A stretch of DNA of 64,000 bases from Ceratodon purpureus (lineage: Eukaryota > Streptophyta > Bryopsida > Pseudoditrichales > Ditrichaceae). A program made the position numbers and the translations under genes. This document shows, piece after piece, positions 50,938 through 63,692 of this stretch. Location of the stretch: positions 72,196,756 through 72,260,755 of the forward strand of contig CM026426.1 in NCBI GenBank assembly GCA_014871385.1. The letters run 5' to 3'. Within the stretch, counting starts at the first letter, position 1. Every line of letters begins with the position of its first letter. The notes below the pieces were generated by a model. It searched no databases. It was given only the letters and a program-made list of their open reading frames with translations, and had not been told where the DNA came from.

Positions 50938-52314
50938 CTATTTTTTATTTTTTTTCCCTCTTCCATTTATTTTTAAACATAAAATACAAAATAAATGGAA
51001 GAGATGAAAATAAATCGAACTTTAATATTGAAAAAGAAGGGAAAAATATAAAATTAAGAGTATAGACTCGAAGAAGGTTGCAAGAGAAATAAATAATTAT
51101 GAAAGGAAGTATGCCAGAAACAAACAATGAATTAACATAGAATTAAAAATATTTAAATAATTAATTGATTTAGTACGGAAGAAACAAACAGTGCTCTAAC
51201 ATAGAATAAAAAATTAATGGTAGAGATTAAAAAAAAAACAAAAAAACAAACATTAAAATCAGAAGAGAAAGGGATAATATAAAATCAATAGCATGGGATG
51301 GAAGAAGGTTGGAAGAGAAATAAAAATTTGAATAATTAATCAATTTAGTACGGAAGAAACAAACAATGCTCTAATATACAAATAAAAATAAATGGAAGAG
51401 TTAAAAAAAAAACAAATATTAATATTCAAAGATAAAGGAAAAAAAATAAAAAATAGTATACCGTAGTTTCCTAGCAGGTTCGGCACCTCACTGCCTAATA
51501 ATTAATTAAAGTGGGAAAATGAGGTTAGGCACTTCAAAAAATGATATCCAAAAGGTTAGGCACTTGTGAATCTTAATTAAATATGAATTAGGCACTCATC
51601 CAACATCTAAGGCATAGAATGCTCAGTTACTTATACACGAGGAATGGAGTTATATTCAACAATGCATGTGGGATATGTGAACTTTGAGTTGAAACAACTA
51701 GTTAGTCTTCATTTTAATAACAAGCATAGCTTTTGCAAAAAGTCTCCAAATGACACAAAATTTGTTGGAGGTCAAAAATAGCATGATTTTAAAGCTTTTC
51801 TTAGACCAAAATATTTTCAAAAAAGTTGATTTTCTATGCACAATTGAGCTTTAAAAAAACTGTTTGGAACACATTCTGATACATGGACCTTTACGTGCTG
51901 TTTTGTCCATATCTTTTGCATGAAAACGTTTTTTGACATAATTCTTGTTGGAGATGGAAGAAGGCTTGGTTACTTAACTTTTCTTAGTTCATCACATTTT
52001 CATATAACTTCATCTTCTATGCTCAATCACAGTCCAAAAATCTGTGTACAACACATTTCGAAAACCCCACCTAGAGTCTTGCTACTTCTTAACCCATATT
52101 CTTTGTGGAGTAGTGTAAGTGGGCTTGATTACAAAAGGAGCACCTTCTCCCTCATTCCAATCATTCGAAGCTTCATAGTTGGATATAATCTCAATTTTAG
52201 GCAATGATGAATTTTAAAATTCATACTATTAGGCAAAAGATGTCCATAATTTCCAAAAATTTTAGGCATTAATTTTTAGAATTAATTTGTGCCGAATCTG
52301 CTAGTAAGGTACGG
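50938..52314. other. Spacer between the inverted-repeat arms
   Basis: AT-rich, with short direct repeats of ACGGAAGAAACAAACA and purine-rich runs; no supported gene. GGTTAGGCACTT and AGGCACT motifs recur near 51480-51600. Confidence 0.5.
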
Positions 52315-53320
52315 TAGAGTGGAACAAGGTTGGAAGAGAAATAAATAAATGAATCATTACAGAGGGAAGTATGCACAAAACATTAAGAGATGAAACATTA
52401 ATATTGGAAGAGAAAGGGGATTATAATATAAAATTTAGAGTTCCAGGATGGAGCAATCTAATGCATTTTTGGTAGGCTATTTGGCAAAGATGATATGGAG
52501 GGACGAACAATGCCCATACCTCTTCAAGGATACAATGTCAATGATTGCATTCTCAACGAAGTTGAATGGCTTGCTTAACGAAGACCGCACGATGAGGCTA
52601 TCACTTGCAAGAGTTGTGGATGATTTGATGAGTCCCCCTTACTACTTCAAAGCTTCTGATAGTTATTTTAGAGGCACATTGTAGTACCATAGTGAATTGC
52701 ATATGTAACATTTTGATTGCCTATATGGCTTTGTTTACACGTTTGCAAAATCGTAATAAATCTTTTTTTGACGGCTATGTACTCTTGTGGAGAATAAAAT
52801 TTTATTGTTATTTTTGTAATGGAACGGAAAAAATAAAATATCAATTGTATGCCCCGTTCTCCAGAATCACCCTAAACCCATAACCTCGCGCCCCCTCCCG
52901 GAAGCTCTGGCCTCCCCTCCAAGAAGCTCTAGCCCCCCCCATCCCTCCTAGAAGCACTTGCCCCCCCCCCTCCTAGAAGCACTTGCCCCCCCCCCCCCCT
53001 CCTAGAAGCACTTGCCCCCCCCTCCTAGAAGCACTTGCCCCCCCCTCCAAGAAGCACTTGCCCCCCCCTCCTAGAAGCACTTGCCCCCCCCCCCTCAGAA
53101 GCTCGCGCCCCCCCTCCTAGAAGCTGGCGCCCCCCCCCCCCTAGAAGCTTGCGCCCCCCCCCCCCAAGAAGCTCGCGCCCCCCCCCCAAGAAGCTCGCGC
53201 CCCAACCCCCCCTAGAAGCTCGCGCCCCCCCCCCCTAGAAGCTCGTGCCCCCCCCTAGAAGCTCGCGCCCCCCCCCCCCCCCCCCCCCAAGATGCTGGCG
53301 CCCCCCTCCCCCAAGGCGTT
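52315..53320 (-). repeat. Large inverted repeat, right arm with C-rich minisatellite
   Basis: Reverse complement of the left arm: the 78-codon ORF lies on the plus strand at 52448-52684 and the C-rich minisatellite at about 52880-53290. The array lengths differ between arms, as expected of unstable repeats. Confidence 0.9.
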
Positions 53321-53568
53321 GGTGCCCTTCCTCTTAGCCATGTCATCCCCCGTGTCAACTCTATATGTGGAATATTTGGTGACATGTCAGACGCGTGGCA
53401 TCCTAGGTGGCCAAGGTAACTCCCATTTCACCATTTGGATGGTCAACCGTAAGTCTTGGTCAAACGGACCTCCCCTGACCCTTAACGGACGGACGAGCGG
53501 ACCGGACGGACGAGCGGACCGGACGGACGGTTCGGTCCTTATGTCCCATGAACAACCCTGCTGCTAAG

Positions 53569-54480
53569 GTGAATTCAACCGGGCGCGGGGTCATTGTTAA
53601 TAGCGTGTTACTCTCCTCCATCATGTACTTTGCATCAATTTGGCGAGGCACTAAACGTGGAATTCAGAAAGCAACCTCTGCCATTCGGAATTACTTATAG
53701 TTGGGGGCCATGCATAGAGTTCGTACGAAAGTCTCTTGGCTCCAGTGCTGCCAGACAAAGGATAATGGGGGCATTAACGTGATTAACATCAACGATGCCC
53801 TAGTTGCTTTAATGACAAAGTGGATTGTCAAAGCCTGTGAGCCAGGCACTTCGAACCTCCATTCCTTTCTTCGGTATCAGCTAAGCAGGTTTCAACCCTA
53901 TGCAGGTGGGTGGTAGACTCCCAGTCTAGATTATTTTACCCTTCCTCACTTTCAAGCCCAGAAGGGATCAACGGCATGGATCCGGGTCGGCACTTTGTGG
54001 CGGAAACTCAAGTCCGAACTCTTACCAGTTCGTCCCACTCTCCTGGAAGAGGTGGCTATTGAACCCTTCTGGTGGTCGGCATTCCAGCCCTTAATCGGCC
54101 CCGGCTTTTCAAAGTCACGGGCTGCCCAGTTACATAGGCAAAGCTTGAGACAAATTAAAGATGCTCAATCAGAAGGAAGATTTCTCTCCGCTGCCGAAGC
54201 AGGGGCTCGGTACGGTCAACTCCTGATGGAGAATGGTGCTTAGGATACTGCAACGGGCGCGCTCTCAAGTACTTGGGCGGGGCTCCTTCATGCGGCGCCT
54301 CCGCCTGCCTGGGAAGGAGAATGGGTGGGGTGGTTCCCCGTAGATCAACCCGCTACACCTCGCTAGGTGGTCCAGGTTCCGGCCTGATCACGAGCCCGGA
54401 TCGGTCCACCAACTCACAGGTTGATGATGACCCCTGTTTCTCCGTCCTTCCCATGTCATGCACTACGGTATAACTTGGAT
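53569..54480 (+). pseudogene. LINE reverse transcriptase, C-terminal part
   Basis: The frame resumes with VNSTGRGVIVNSVLLSSIMY and IWRGTKRGIQKATSAIRNYL, followed by TAG (53697), then TKVSWLQCCQTKDNGGINV, and later RAAQLHRQSLRQIKDA. These match the conserved region after the RT domain of plant LINEs. Several stops end it near 54240-54480. Confidence 0.75.
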
Positions 54481-55368
54481 TTTGGGGGTGGACGCCTCCG
54501 ACTCCTGGGAGTAGCCCCCCAGGGTGCATAGTGTCTCCCCTTACCTACTCTGCGAGGACCAATGAGATTGCTTCAGTTTTACAAATTAGTCGGAGTGTGC
54601 TCCTGGGAGCTGGGCTGGCACTCCTCCTTTTCGAGGGTAGTGAGCTGTCGCTGTGTCTTCAGTTCTGGGATTTCTGGGGTCCGGGTTTCACTACCGTGTT
54701 CCCTGTCAATACGGTATACTGGCACTTATATGAAATGGTGGCCTCGAAGAGGCGACACGCGTTCTGCTATTCGATAAGGCAGTTGACAATTAACTGCCTC
54801 ACACCATTCCCAAGACAAGTGAATGCAAACCGTCAACATGAAACGCTTATAAGAAATAACGAACACGTTTCCAGACTGTATAATGCGATGTTTTCGATAT
54901 CCGGTATCGCAGATGAGAACACATGTGATTTGAGGGCACACACATAGCATTTACAGAGTCCGAAGCAACATTGTACGTCTTCCTATTTTAGATGAATACT
55001 GGTATCCGTTGACAGTATTAGCACATGCTCTTAAAGCTGTTATTTAACAACTGCTGACACCTGATAAGTACGATATCATCCTGTAGCTTCACAGTTCTGT
55101 CGACGTTAGGTCTTTTAAAATCGCGACAACTGTAAGAAAAAGACATTAAAACCATTGGAAATGCAAGTCAGGAAAAAATACGGAAATGCTGTCCACTAGG
55201 ATGCGTACTACTATTGCATTAATTCCGCTTGTCTGTAAGATCATATTCACGAGACACATAGGCATACAGAAACTCCTATACAGAAATGGTACAACCACGT
55301 TCTGTACCTACTGTGATAACACTGAAATTGAAAAGGATGCATCGTTGAGATGTCTCTAAGGCCAACGA
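54481..55368. other. Unassigned stretch between LINE and gene C
   Basis: A 138-codon plus-strand ORF (54531-54947) has no recognised domain. It probably holds the LINE 3' end and the gene C 3' flank. Confidence 0.3.
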
Positions 55369-58300
55369 TCACGCAGACTTCTCATCTTCATTGTCGACAC
55401 TGCTCTTGCACTCTTTCATCATCTGTTTCTTCCACAGTCGGTAACACTCACTCGTAGAAAGCAATCCACGGTCGCTGTCATAGTAACCACTTGATGAGGA
55501 ACTGTTGTCGCGATAGTCTTCGAAAGGTCGGAAACCTGGTTCTCTGTATTCTGCTGAAGACTCTTTGATGACCTTGCTGCCACTTGCCGCGCCTTCCACT
55601 GTGAAGAACTCGGAGGAGGGAATTTTTTCTGCCTCTTTGCTACCACCAGCACGGTGCTCCGAGACGATTTGTTTCCCACGTTTCACACTGTTCATCTCGC
55701 TTGGATCTGTATACGTTGAACCTAGGCATGAAGCATTTTCCGGATCAAGTACCATTCGCCCTTCTTGTCCACGATGTTCTTGGTATGCGGTGTTGGTACT
55801 GGGTGTTCCCTTCCCCGAAAAGTGAGTATGTCGAGGCTCATACATGTCGTCTTCGTCCTCTTCGTCCTCTTCTCCGCCATGGCCATTGTGAACAAGGTGA
55901 GGAACGTGGTTGAGACCGCGATCGTCCGTACCGTCAGGCCCTTTCGGAGCAAGCAAAACATTCTCCTCTTCTTTGTCCAATTTTCCAATACGACGGCCAG
56001 GTCCATTATGTCTGGGTGACATGACTAGATTTTCCCTCACCTCCCCTTTTCCCACTCCAAAGAAATCGTCGTCGTCCGATGAAGTATCTTTTCCTGTATA
56101 GTGAAGAGGACCGTAAGAGTTAATAATCCAGTTCATTCATTTTGAATAACATAAAAACAAAAAAATGATATAAATATAAAAAGTTAAAACTACGATGCCA
56201 ACCACAAGAGCACCAACAGCAAGTGACTGTGAAGAATGAATCACTACTTCACTACAACGTACGGTAAATAATTGGGGGGAATGGGGTATGGTTCTGGTTC
56301 ATTTGAAAAATCTCCACTAATAAGAGTTACCTGTGACCCTGCTGTTTTTCGGAGGAGATCCCATTGGGTAGAAGGGGGGGGCCCCTACTAGTTTATGGTT
56401 GAAGTCCGGATCTGGATTCTGAAACCTTCTGGCGTGGTTACGTGGATCACTCGGAACTGGCTCCGGACTGGGGGATCGCACGCTCTCTTTGATACACTGT
56501 GCATCCACCTCCTCCATTGCTGTCTCTGTCAAATCGTCTTCTTTTTCTGCAGCACCATACGTCAAATTCAGACAGACTACTGTTAATAATGGAATACCAA
56601 AAGTCATATATTTGATATGCTAGAATCAAAGTACTACCTCTCCAACGTGTCTTGCAAAACTATGTGATGAAGTTATTCCCCTTTCATATGTCAGAATGTA
56701 TGAAGACCTAGCATTAACAGTATCGTCTTCAGGTGGGGACGACAATAGGTACCCACGAAGTGTACTACTTTAACTTACAGACATACATTCAAGTCAAATT
56801 TCATATTGACGTACCCATGCTGAAGTAGTCTTCAGAATGCGAATCCTCTACGGTCAATTCTCTCGCTTGAGGAGGCGTCTGACTTCGCTCGGACCCTGCT
56901 ACGCCAAGACTTTTGACAACCGACGAGTCCACTGCATCTCCTGAATCATGACACGCTTTTTCTTCAATGTCTCTTCTCACATTGTCGTCTGCGTCATCCT
57001 CGTCTTCTCCTGCGTCGCGTTGTCCGCATTTGAAAAATGTTAATTGCAAATCATTGCGGGAAGACTACCTTTAGCAAACTTATAACGTCAGGTTCTAGTT
57101 TCGACATAGATCCGGAACAACAGAGTAGAAGGGCCTAAATAAACGGTATTAAAATTACCTCCGTTTTCCGACGCACTAATCATAACATCAGAGCATTTAA
57201 GGACCTTGATAAACTAACATATATATGTACAGATGGGGAACTACCAGACATGTACAGTGGAAATCTGTAACTAAAAGGAGAACAAAGAAATGAATTTTTA
57301 CAAAAAGTCGATGGGAGAAAAGAAAATATCATTAAAAAATAACCAGATGAACGGCAAAAGCAAGCAGTGCCCGACAGTGTGCATACGAATAGAACGCACT
57401 CTTAATCCACTGCTCGTTGTCACATAAAAACGAAAATTATACCTGTATTGTCATCGTCGAAATAAGGCTTGGGCTCCGGATCAAATGGCCCTGCTCCCAC
57501 TAGCTTGAAGTGGTTCACCTTTGGAAGTGGTGTCAGTGGATTTATATTGGCAATGGAGTGTGTAGCCTCGTGTTCTCCAGGATGATCAATTTTTTCATTG
57601 GGATTCTCTTCCTTTTCCCCCTCCGCGCATGCATCATCGGTATTGTCTGCTCATTTGCATCAACGACACATTAGCCTATCCGAGAAAGACAACATATTGT
57701 CCCTAAGGAACAAGTGTTACCATCGTCTACCGAAATAATTTTATTGTTCACTGGTTCCTACATGATTGAAACTCGGTTTGTTGGTTGCCATTGAAGTGGT
57801 GAGACAAATCTATTCAGAGAGTAATAATCGTGTAGATAAAAGACATATGTGAAACAGCAACTACAAAAACGCAAAGAGATACTTAGTGTAGACCGGGACA
57901 GTGTTTTACTGGACTGTGGTCTACTAAGTGGTATTAAAGATAAAATTAAGCTCACCTTCGCTGAAGTCAGAAAAATGGTGCTTCGGTTCCGGATCAAACG
58001 GTCCTATTCCGATTGGGATTTTGTGATTGACTACTACGTCCTTGTTACGCGTGTGACATGTCTCAGGTATGTCGTCGTTAGTGTTCACTTCCTTCGATGG
58101 AGACTTTAAAGACAGTTTGGTAGGAGAAGAGATATTTCCATCGCTCAGTACAACATGCACCGCGTCTACTGCGTCCCCTATTGGTGATTAAAATTTTCAC
58201 AGTCAGTACTTCAGATTAGAAACGAGCTTATTCAGTTTTAAGTTAATCATAAAATCAAAACAATGTCATATGTTGCTAATCTGAAGCAACATTTTCACTT

Positions 58301-59123
58301 TCAGGACAAATATTGACAGAGACGTACCGAGGGAGGGAGAAATACCTGTGTAGCGTTCTTTGCCGTCATCCCTCGAGCATCGCCTTGGCGGATTCCTTCT
58401 CCGACTGGTTCCCGGTAAGGCACTGTCTTCGGTTGGTGCTTTTGCCGATTTCTTCTTCGATAGAGATGAGTAGAATCCACGGCTGCTGGCCTTCCGCTTC
58501 CTGGAAGTAATGTCAGATGTCTTCTGTCTCTTCCCTTTCGCGAGTGCATCTTCATCAAAAGTCCCGGAAAGACCTCCTTCCTCTGATGTGCGCTTGTTTC
58601 TGTTTTCATTTGCTTCGATCCTTCGTTTCTTCAGCCACTCAGACTCTCCAGCCTCAACTCTCTCACTGCGACTTGGTCTGCCACGTCGCTTGCGTCGCCC
58701 TGCCTGCACTTGTTTCTCCTCTTCTTTTCTCAGTCGGATTTCCCTCTGTGTTAGCTCCTCGAAGGGCCCGTCGTGGTTGTTGGCCCTCCAGCAAGCGAAA
58801 GTGGCCCAGTCAATACAGTCAGCTCCGTACTTTTCCTCCGCCACCCAACCCAGAGCAAAGTAGATTGGAATACTTTGACCCATTGGTCTTTGGTGCACTT
58901 GCTCGTATCTTTTCTTCAGTGCAACATACTGTGGGTATTCTTTGCTTATCTTGTACCCGTTTTTCCCTTTGCGATCTCCCCACCTCTGCGCACATTCAGA
59001 TTTGATCGCCATCCATTCTGGGAGTCCCCCGGGGCTTGGCAGGTAGCCCTTGTGTGGCAGTTTGATCTCTGTTTTAAACCATTTTCGTTGTCCCTTTGCC
59101 ACGACATATCCCATGTCGTTCAG
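55369..59123 (-). CDS. Gene C: multi-exon acidic-repeat protein with VHQR/FA domain
   Basis: Six exons join in frame on the minus strand: 59123-58346, 58177-57956, 57646-57443, 57009-56815, 56546-56341 and 56093-55369, with GT-AG borders and TGA at 55369; the five introns between them are all phase 1. The first exon has RKWFKTEIKLP, EYPQYVALKKRYEQVHQRPM, IYFALGWVAEEKYG and IDWATFACW, then a basic KR-rich stretch. Following exons are acidic and end in related motifs: GIGPFDPEPKHHFSD, GAGPFDPEPKPYFDD and GAPPFYPMGSPP. The last exon is Asp/Glu/Ser-rich. No internal stops. The 5' exons lie above 59124. Function unknown; gene C' at 10.7-12.6 kb is a decayed relative, so it may be element-borne. 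Likely nuclear from its basic regions. Confidence 0.75.
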
Positions 59124-60365
59124 CTGCACATGGACAATATATACGAGGATCAGCAACAGTAGAAAATCATTAACAAATGTAGAAAACAAATAAACTTTGT
59201 ATTTATGTGCAGCAAAATAAAAAAGCATTGAAAGGCCAATCCCGAGATCAAGTATGAAGTATGTGTATTGACCAGCAGATGTACTGAAGTCCGGGAATGA
59301 CGAAACATAGCCGAACACAATGTAGAAAGCGTGGATTCAGACAAATTATTCACAAGATAAACAACTAACAACCAAACACTGAATCATCTTAATGCAAATA
59401 CAAAAGGAGGGATGATGTTCAACACTTCTGAATTGATCACGAACAGAACAATTGGTTCCTGCACGGCGACACATTGTGTGCACATTCAAATCTGGAGAGA
59501 AGATCGATTCCTAAAAAAAAGTTTAGTAAATGAATGTACAGACTGACCTTTTTTACGGTAAAGAGACTGTGATTAATTCCCTAGAGGATAATACAAAGAC
59601 GCAGAGATTCTCAGAAATGCGGGACGAAACAAAAGCAGTCACTGGATAGACAAACGAGTACCAGAAACAGATGACAAATAAACTAGGAAGAAACATACAA
59701 TCGAATCGGAAATTTTCGTACTTTACAACTTAATTTATACAAAAAGCAGAGAAATGACTTTACGAGACAGAATGCAACTTCGCAAACACAGAGTTCGGGT
59801 GCTGAACAGTGAATCAACACAATTTCACAAGGTATCACAAACATTGGGAGAACAAACTGACGCTTCTTGTTTCCTCTTTTTAACGGGCGATGTTGGGAAA
59901 ATGAACTGAGATTTATCCGATACAGCACTTTCCGTACTGAATCCAGACCATCGTTCAGTATTGTGTGTTTTTATTATTCGTTGTCTTTCTAGGTTGAGTA
60001 AACCCAAGAAGACAACCACAACTTAACTCTGCGAAATTGGTACTATGTTCTGGGTGAGTATTACCTTGTACAGAAGTGAAATGTTGAGAATATATTTTGA
60101 GATAACAGTTTGTGGACAATAAGAGCTGGGTTGCGCTCCACCGGGATCTTCACACGAAAACAACTCTTCAGATTGCGAAACCAAAGTTAAAATAACATAT
60201 GAACATCGTACTCTGCATTTAACGAGTAGAAGAAACGTTGGAATGGAAGCTCATGTGAAATATATAAAAATTCGAAATAAAATAGGAGAACATAAAACTA
60301 TCCAATCGAAATGAATGCTTGTGGAACTCATATCCCCTGGGTAGCAGTAGAAAGTTCAAGAGCTT
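59124..60365. other. Intron or intergenic DNA upstream of gene C exons
   Basis: A TGTGCAG acceptor at 59124 shows that an intron lies here. No further supported features; AT-rich with scattered short ORFs. Confidence 0.4.
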
Positions 60366-60594
60366 ACCAGAGAACCGAGGTAAAAGTCCGACACCACAGC
60401 GATCGGAAACGCTTCCAAGAACGACCACTTCGAGGCCTCTTATCGTCACCTCCGACTCTGCAACAGCGGCGCTGATGAATACACATGTCCAATTTCCAGT
60501 GTTAGTCCTCCTTCTGAAGTAGCGGATAACACATAATGGATCCGCCAGAGTACACAATTGAACATACTTGTCATTGTATCCGAACCACTCAGAG
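60366..60594 (-). CDS. Candidate exon, unidentified protein
   Basis: Bounded by GTGGCAG and CTCTG|GTAAGC on the minus strand, it reads FSEWFGYNDKYVQLCTLAD, VIRYFRRRTNTGNWTCVF and EVTIRGLEVVVLGSVSD. Composition and borders look coding. It may be an upstream exon of gene C or of another gene. Confidence 0.4.
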
Positions 60595-60744
60595 AACTGC
60601 CACGACAAATTATACAGGCATCGGACACAGAATGTAACGATGGACACAACATACAACTCGAGGCACATGATGCAGCGAGAAGTACATAAACCTATCGACG
60701 GTCACAAGCCTCCCCACCCGGGCGGTGCAACGTTTGCTTGTGAG

Positions 60745-60945
60745 ACGAAACCCTTTTAGTACTCCAGCATTTTCGACTAAAAACCAATGTCTGCCTCCAC
60801 TAAACACATACGAACAGCAGCCAGGGTCCTCATTGCAGAACGGCGCATTAAGGAAACACAATCGATCAAGCAATTGACGAAGAACACTCTGGAAAACCGC
60901 GTGCGAGGCAATGAGCATGTAACACATGGGTCCAGTTTCAAAACT
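60745..60945 (-). CDS. Candidate exon, unidentified protein
   Basis: The minus-strand frame reads FETGPMCYMLIASHAVFQ, LRQLLDRLCFLNAPFCNED and VFSGGRHWFLVENAGVLKG, after a possible acceptor (ATGTAAG or similar) near 60946. The 3' border is uncertain. Confidence 0.3.
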
Positions 60946-61029
60946 TACATATAAGCAAGAGAAACGCTTTCGAGACCTCCAAATTGTAGTTTCGTATGAG
61001 CTACCCGGCCAGTGATTCCGTAACAAACT

Positions 61030-62123
61030 GAGCGCCCAAACGAGACCGACTGTCTACGCAAAAAAAAACACTCTGAGAAACATCCCATCACAACACTGAT
61101 AGTGCGCAGAAAACAACCCTCCGGCACACTTCTCACTACTACGACAACAACTCTCAATCAGGCAATAAGAAACCTCCAACGCTCGCTCAACTTCTCTTGA
61201 AGTGTGATCTCTGAGGAGATGAGGAAGAGGCTGCGATCATGGGGAAGAGAAAATAGACATAAATGGGGAGAGCGATGGCAGGCAATCAATGCGCACTACA
61301 CATGAAATCTTCTGGAAAACTGCAATTATATGTTGTATCACCTTTTAAGATCGCAGTCTCATTGGATATGAGTGATTGCTGAGGGCCACTACGGCAGCAT
61401 TAAACCTTCGAAATCATCACTGCTAATGGGTGCCGAGAGTTGACGTTTAGAGTGTCGAGAGACATCATCGCGTAATGATCTCCTCCCACGGTAATAGGCC
61501 CCTCAGTATTATGACCCTGGGCATGCATTTATCAGACAGTCAAATCAGTACTGGGGGAAAAGCTAATGACTGCATTCAAATCAATCTGTAAAAAATGACA
61601 TCCACGCAGTTACCACCCGGGCTCGAACCGTTATCATGTTCTGGTTTGGATCATTTGTGAAAACGTAGCTGCATATGAATCTAGAGACGAGTAACTGCTG
61701 TTTGAAAAAAAAAAAATTGAATATCAGACTCTAGACTCTATGCATCCTACTCCGGCCATATCCAAATAGAGTCAGCTTAAAATGATACACCGCAAAATGA
61801 GAAGCTATTCCTAAGTACATAGTTCTTCTTGAAGTACTACCATTTATTCTAATTGTGGCCAATGATTTAAGTACCTCTACATACTCACTCAGTTTATGTC
61901 ATCAAAGTCTGTACAGCAACAGTTCATTAAGAATTGATTCCCAGGATCTTATACATGGACTCTTCCTCTCAGACTTGTCCAAATAGTGGAAAATTAATCT
62001 GTTTACTACATAACACTTCATCAATTCATGAACAATGTGATAGTAACGTACACTCTATCCATTTTCAAGAAGGGACTGTGTTTCGGATTAGTTCCGGAAA
62101 TCACGTTTCAACTTGCTTAATGT

Positions 62124-62160
<37 letters not shown>

Positions 62161-62340
62161 AAAAGAACGAAAAAAAATAAAAAAATGTCTTTGAGAACCA
62201 GTGTGTGCAGTATTAAGTATCGGACAATTGAATGATATTATAATGTTACTGTCCAGTGGGTAGAGCGTTATAATCCTCGAAAAAGTAGTACTGTGAATGT
62301 GCCAAAAACTTGTAAGAAATAAAAGAATATGGTGAAGGGT
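61030..62340. other. Intergenic or intronic DNA with an (AAAT)n microsatellite
   Basis: An (AAAT)n run lies at about 62130-62163 followed by A-rich sequence. A CGGTTCGAGCCCGGG-like motif near 61617 is not a tRNA. No gene supported. Confidence 0.4.
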
Positions 62341-62347
62341 CCTCACC

Positions 62348-62534
62348 CGTAATGGTGCACAGATATATTTCAAATCAATATGGCACAATGTTTCCTGAGA
62401 TAACTCTGCGTGGGATTTTCTCGTCCTCTTCATTCCCCTCATGAATGGCATTCGATATTTGCCAACCAAGTTCCAGCAGTACACATGACCGTCGGAGATA
62501 TAGTGAACTTCCCAGCCAATTGTCCCATTCAAAC
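62348..62534 (-). CDS. Candidate exon, unidentified protein
   Basis: Between ATCTGTAG and CGG|GTGAGG on the minus strand, it reads LNGTIGWEVHYISDGHVY, NLVGKYRMPFMRGMKRT and SQETLCHIDLKYICAPLR. Plausible coding exon, unknown family, same strand as gene C. Confidence 0.4.
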
Positions 62535-62539
62535 TACAG

Positions 62540-63690
62540 ATTGTTCACTGCTACATTTGTAACAAGGGAGACATAGATTAATGGAAAGCTCTGGAAGAAA
62601 CATGAAATTGAGGAGAATCACAGAAATAGATGAAAGCCAATAAAAAAAGGTATATCAGAGAAAGACTTGAAAAGGATGTACTTTTGAAAACTTTGAACGA
62701 GGAGGAAAAAATTAATTAAAGAAAATAATGAAACATTTAAATATAAATGGAACATACACCAAACAAAAATAACGAGATCTTCGAGGCATGAACTCAACTC
62801 ATACTGCAGACATCGACAGATCTCTATATGTCCTATAACATAGGTCCAACATGTAAGTGATCAATTAGTACAAAGGATATAGACCTACCTCTGAAGAACT
62901 CGTAAAAAATAATAAGGAACGTAGAATATAAAAGAGGACAACACCTGCAAAGAAAGTCTCACTCACCGTAGATGTTTTCGACTCTATTACCAACCGACAA
63001 TGCATGTACAAAGGAGAATAATTGAAAACTCAATATTACACGATTCATATAGAATCGAAAACAGGAGCTGATAAAACAGGAATCCAAGAACTCTAAAACT
63101 TTCGGACCATGAAGCCTATGTTAAAACAAAACCAAAAAAAAAAGAATAAAAGATACTCAACATGACTAATCACAATGAGAGTCTCTTGAGTCAAAATATT
63201 CAACACAAACGCTCAGTCACTTTGAATATAAATATTGAAAACCCAAAACATTCGGCCTAGATTGCCAACAAGCTAAACGTTATAACATCAAAAAACACTA
63301 TTTTAGGAATTAGCTGATACAAGAAGAAATCAGGTTTACAAAACTGTATTCATGTCGCAGATTCTAACGCCGGTGCAATTCGACGACGCATCCTTCCGAG
63401 GTAAGTTGTAGTAAACAGCCGCTGATTTAATCTCTGATCAGCATATAGCAATACAGAGCAAGTTATGAACCATTACTTGATATCTATAGAGCCGCCTATG
63501 GATTAATAGGGACAATATATTCCTCATACTTACTCTGTATTCTCATGCAAGATTGTTCTAACCTATGTCCACAACAAACATGAAATACGTCGCTTTCGTA
63601 ACCAACCGCATACATTGCATATTTCACACAGCACTGGAACCTGTAAGTACTTCAATCTTGGACGGTAAACAATTATCAATTGGATTCAGA
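62540..63690. other. Intron-like AT-rich DNA
   Basis: A-rich on the plus strand (T-rich on the minus strand, the sense of the neighbouring exons). Nothing further supported. Confidence 0.4.
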
Positions 63691-63692
63691 AA

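Larger units (their letters stand above)
48851..53560. mobile_element. 4,710-bp hAT-like non-autonomous element
   Basis: The ends are CAGGGTTGT and ACAACCCTG, and the element is flanked by a perfect 8-bp duplication CTGCTAAG (48843-48850 and 53561-53568). An 8-bp duplication with CAGGG termini is typical of hAT. Subterminal regions are rich in GGACGGAC and GGACCG motifs. It encodes no transposase; it carries the third 735-bp element, G-rich minisatellites and a large inverted repeat. Removing it restores the LINE frame. Confidence 0.9.
46640..54480 (+). mobile_element. LINE-type non-LTR retrotransposon, decayed, split by a hAT-like element
   Basis: Endonuclease and reverse-transcriptase domains lie in order on the plus strand. 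The body is interrupted at 48850 by a 4,710-bp insertion and resumes at 53569. Several stops and at least one frameshift show it is dead. The 5' end and a poly(A) tail with target duplication were not located. Confidence 0.8.

Noticed and set aside
49794-53238. Pro/Arg- or Gly/Ala-rich ORFs across G/C runs
   Set aside because: Products of the minisatellite in the inverted-repeat arms; frames change with G-run length.
61605-61640. tRNA T-arm-like CGGTTCGAGCCCGGG on the minus strand
   Set aside because: Only three stem pairs form and no acceptor, anticodon or D arm could be placed around it.
62245-62290. tRNA D-arm-like CAGTGGGTAGAGCG
   Set aside because: No matching T arm or acceptor stem at tRNA distance.
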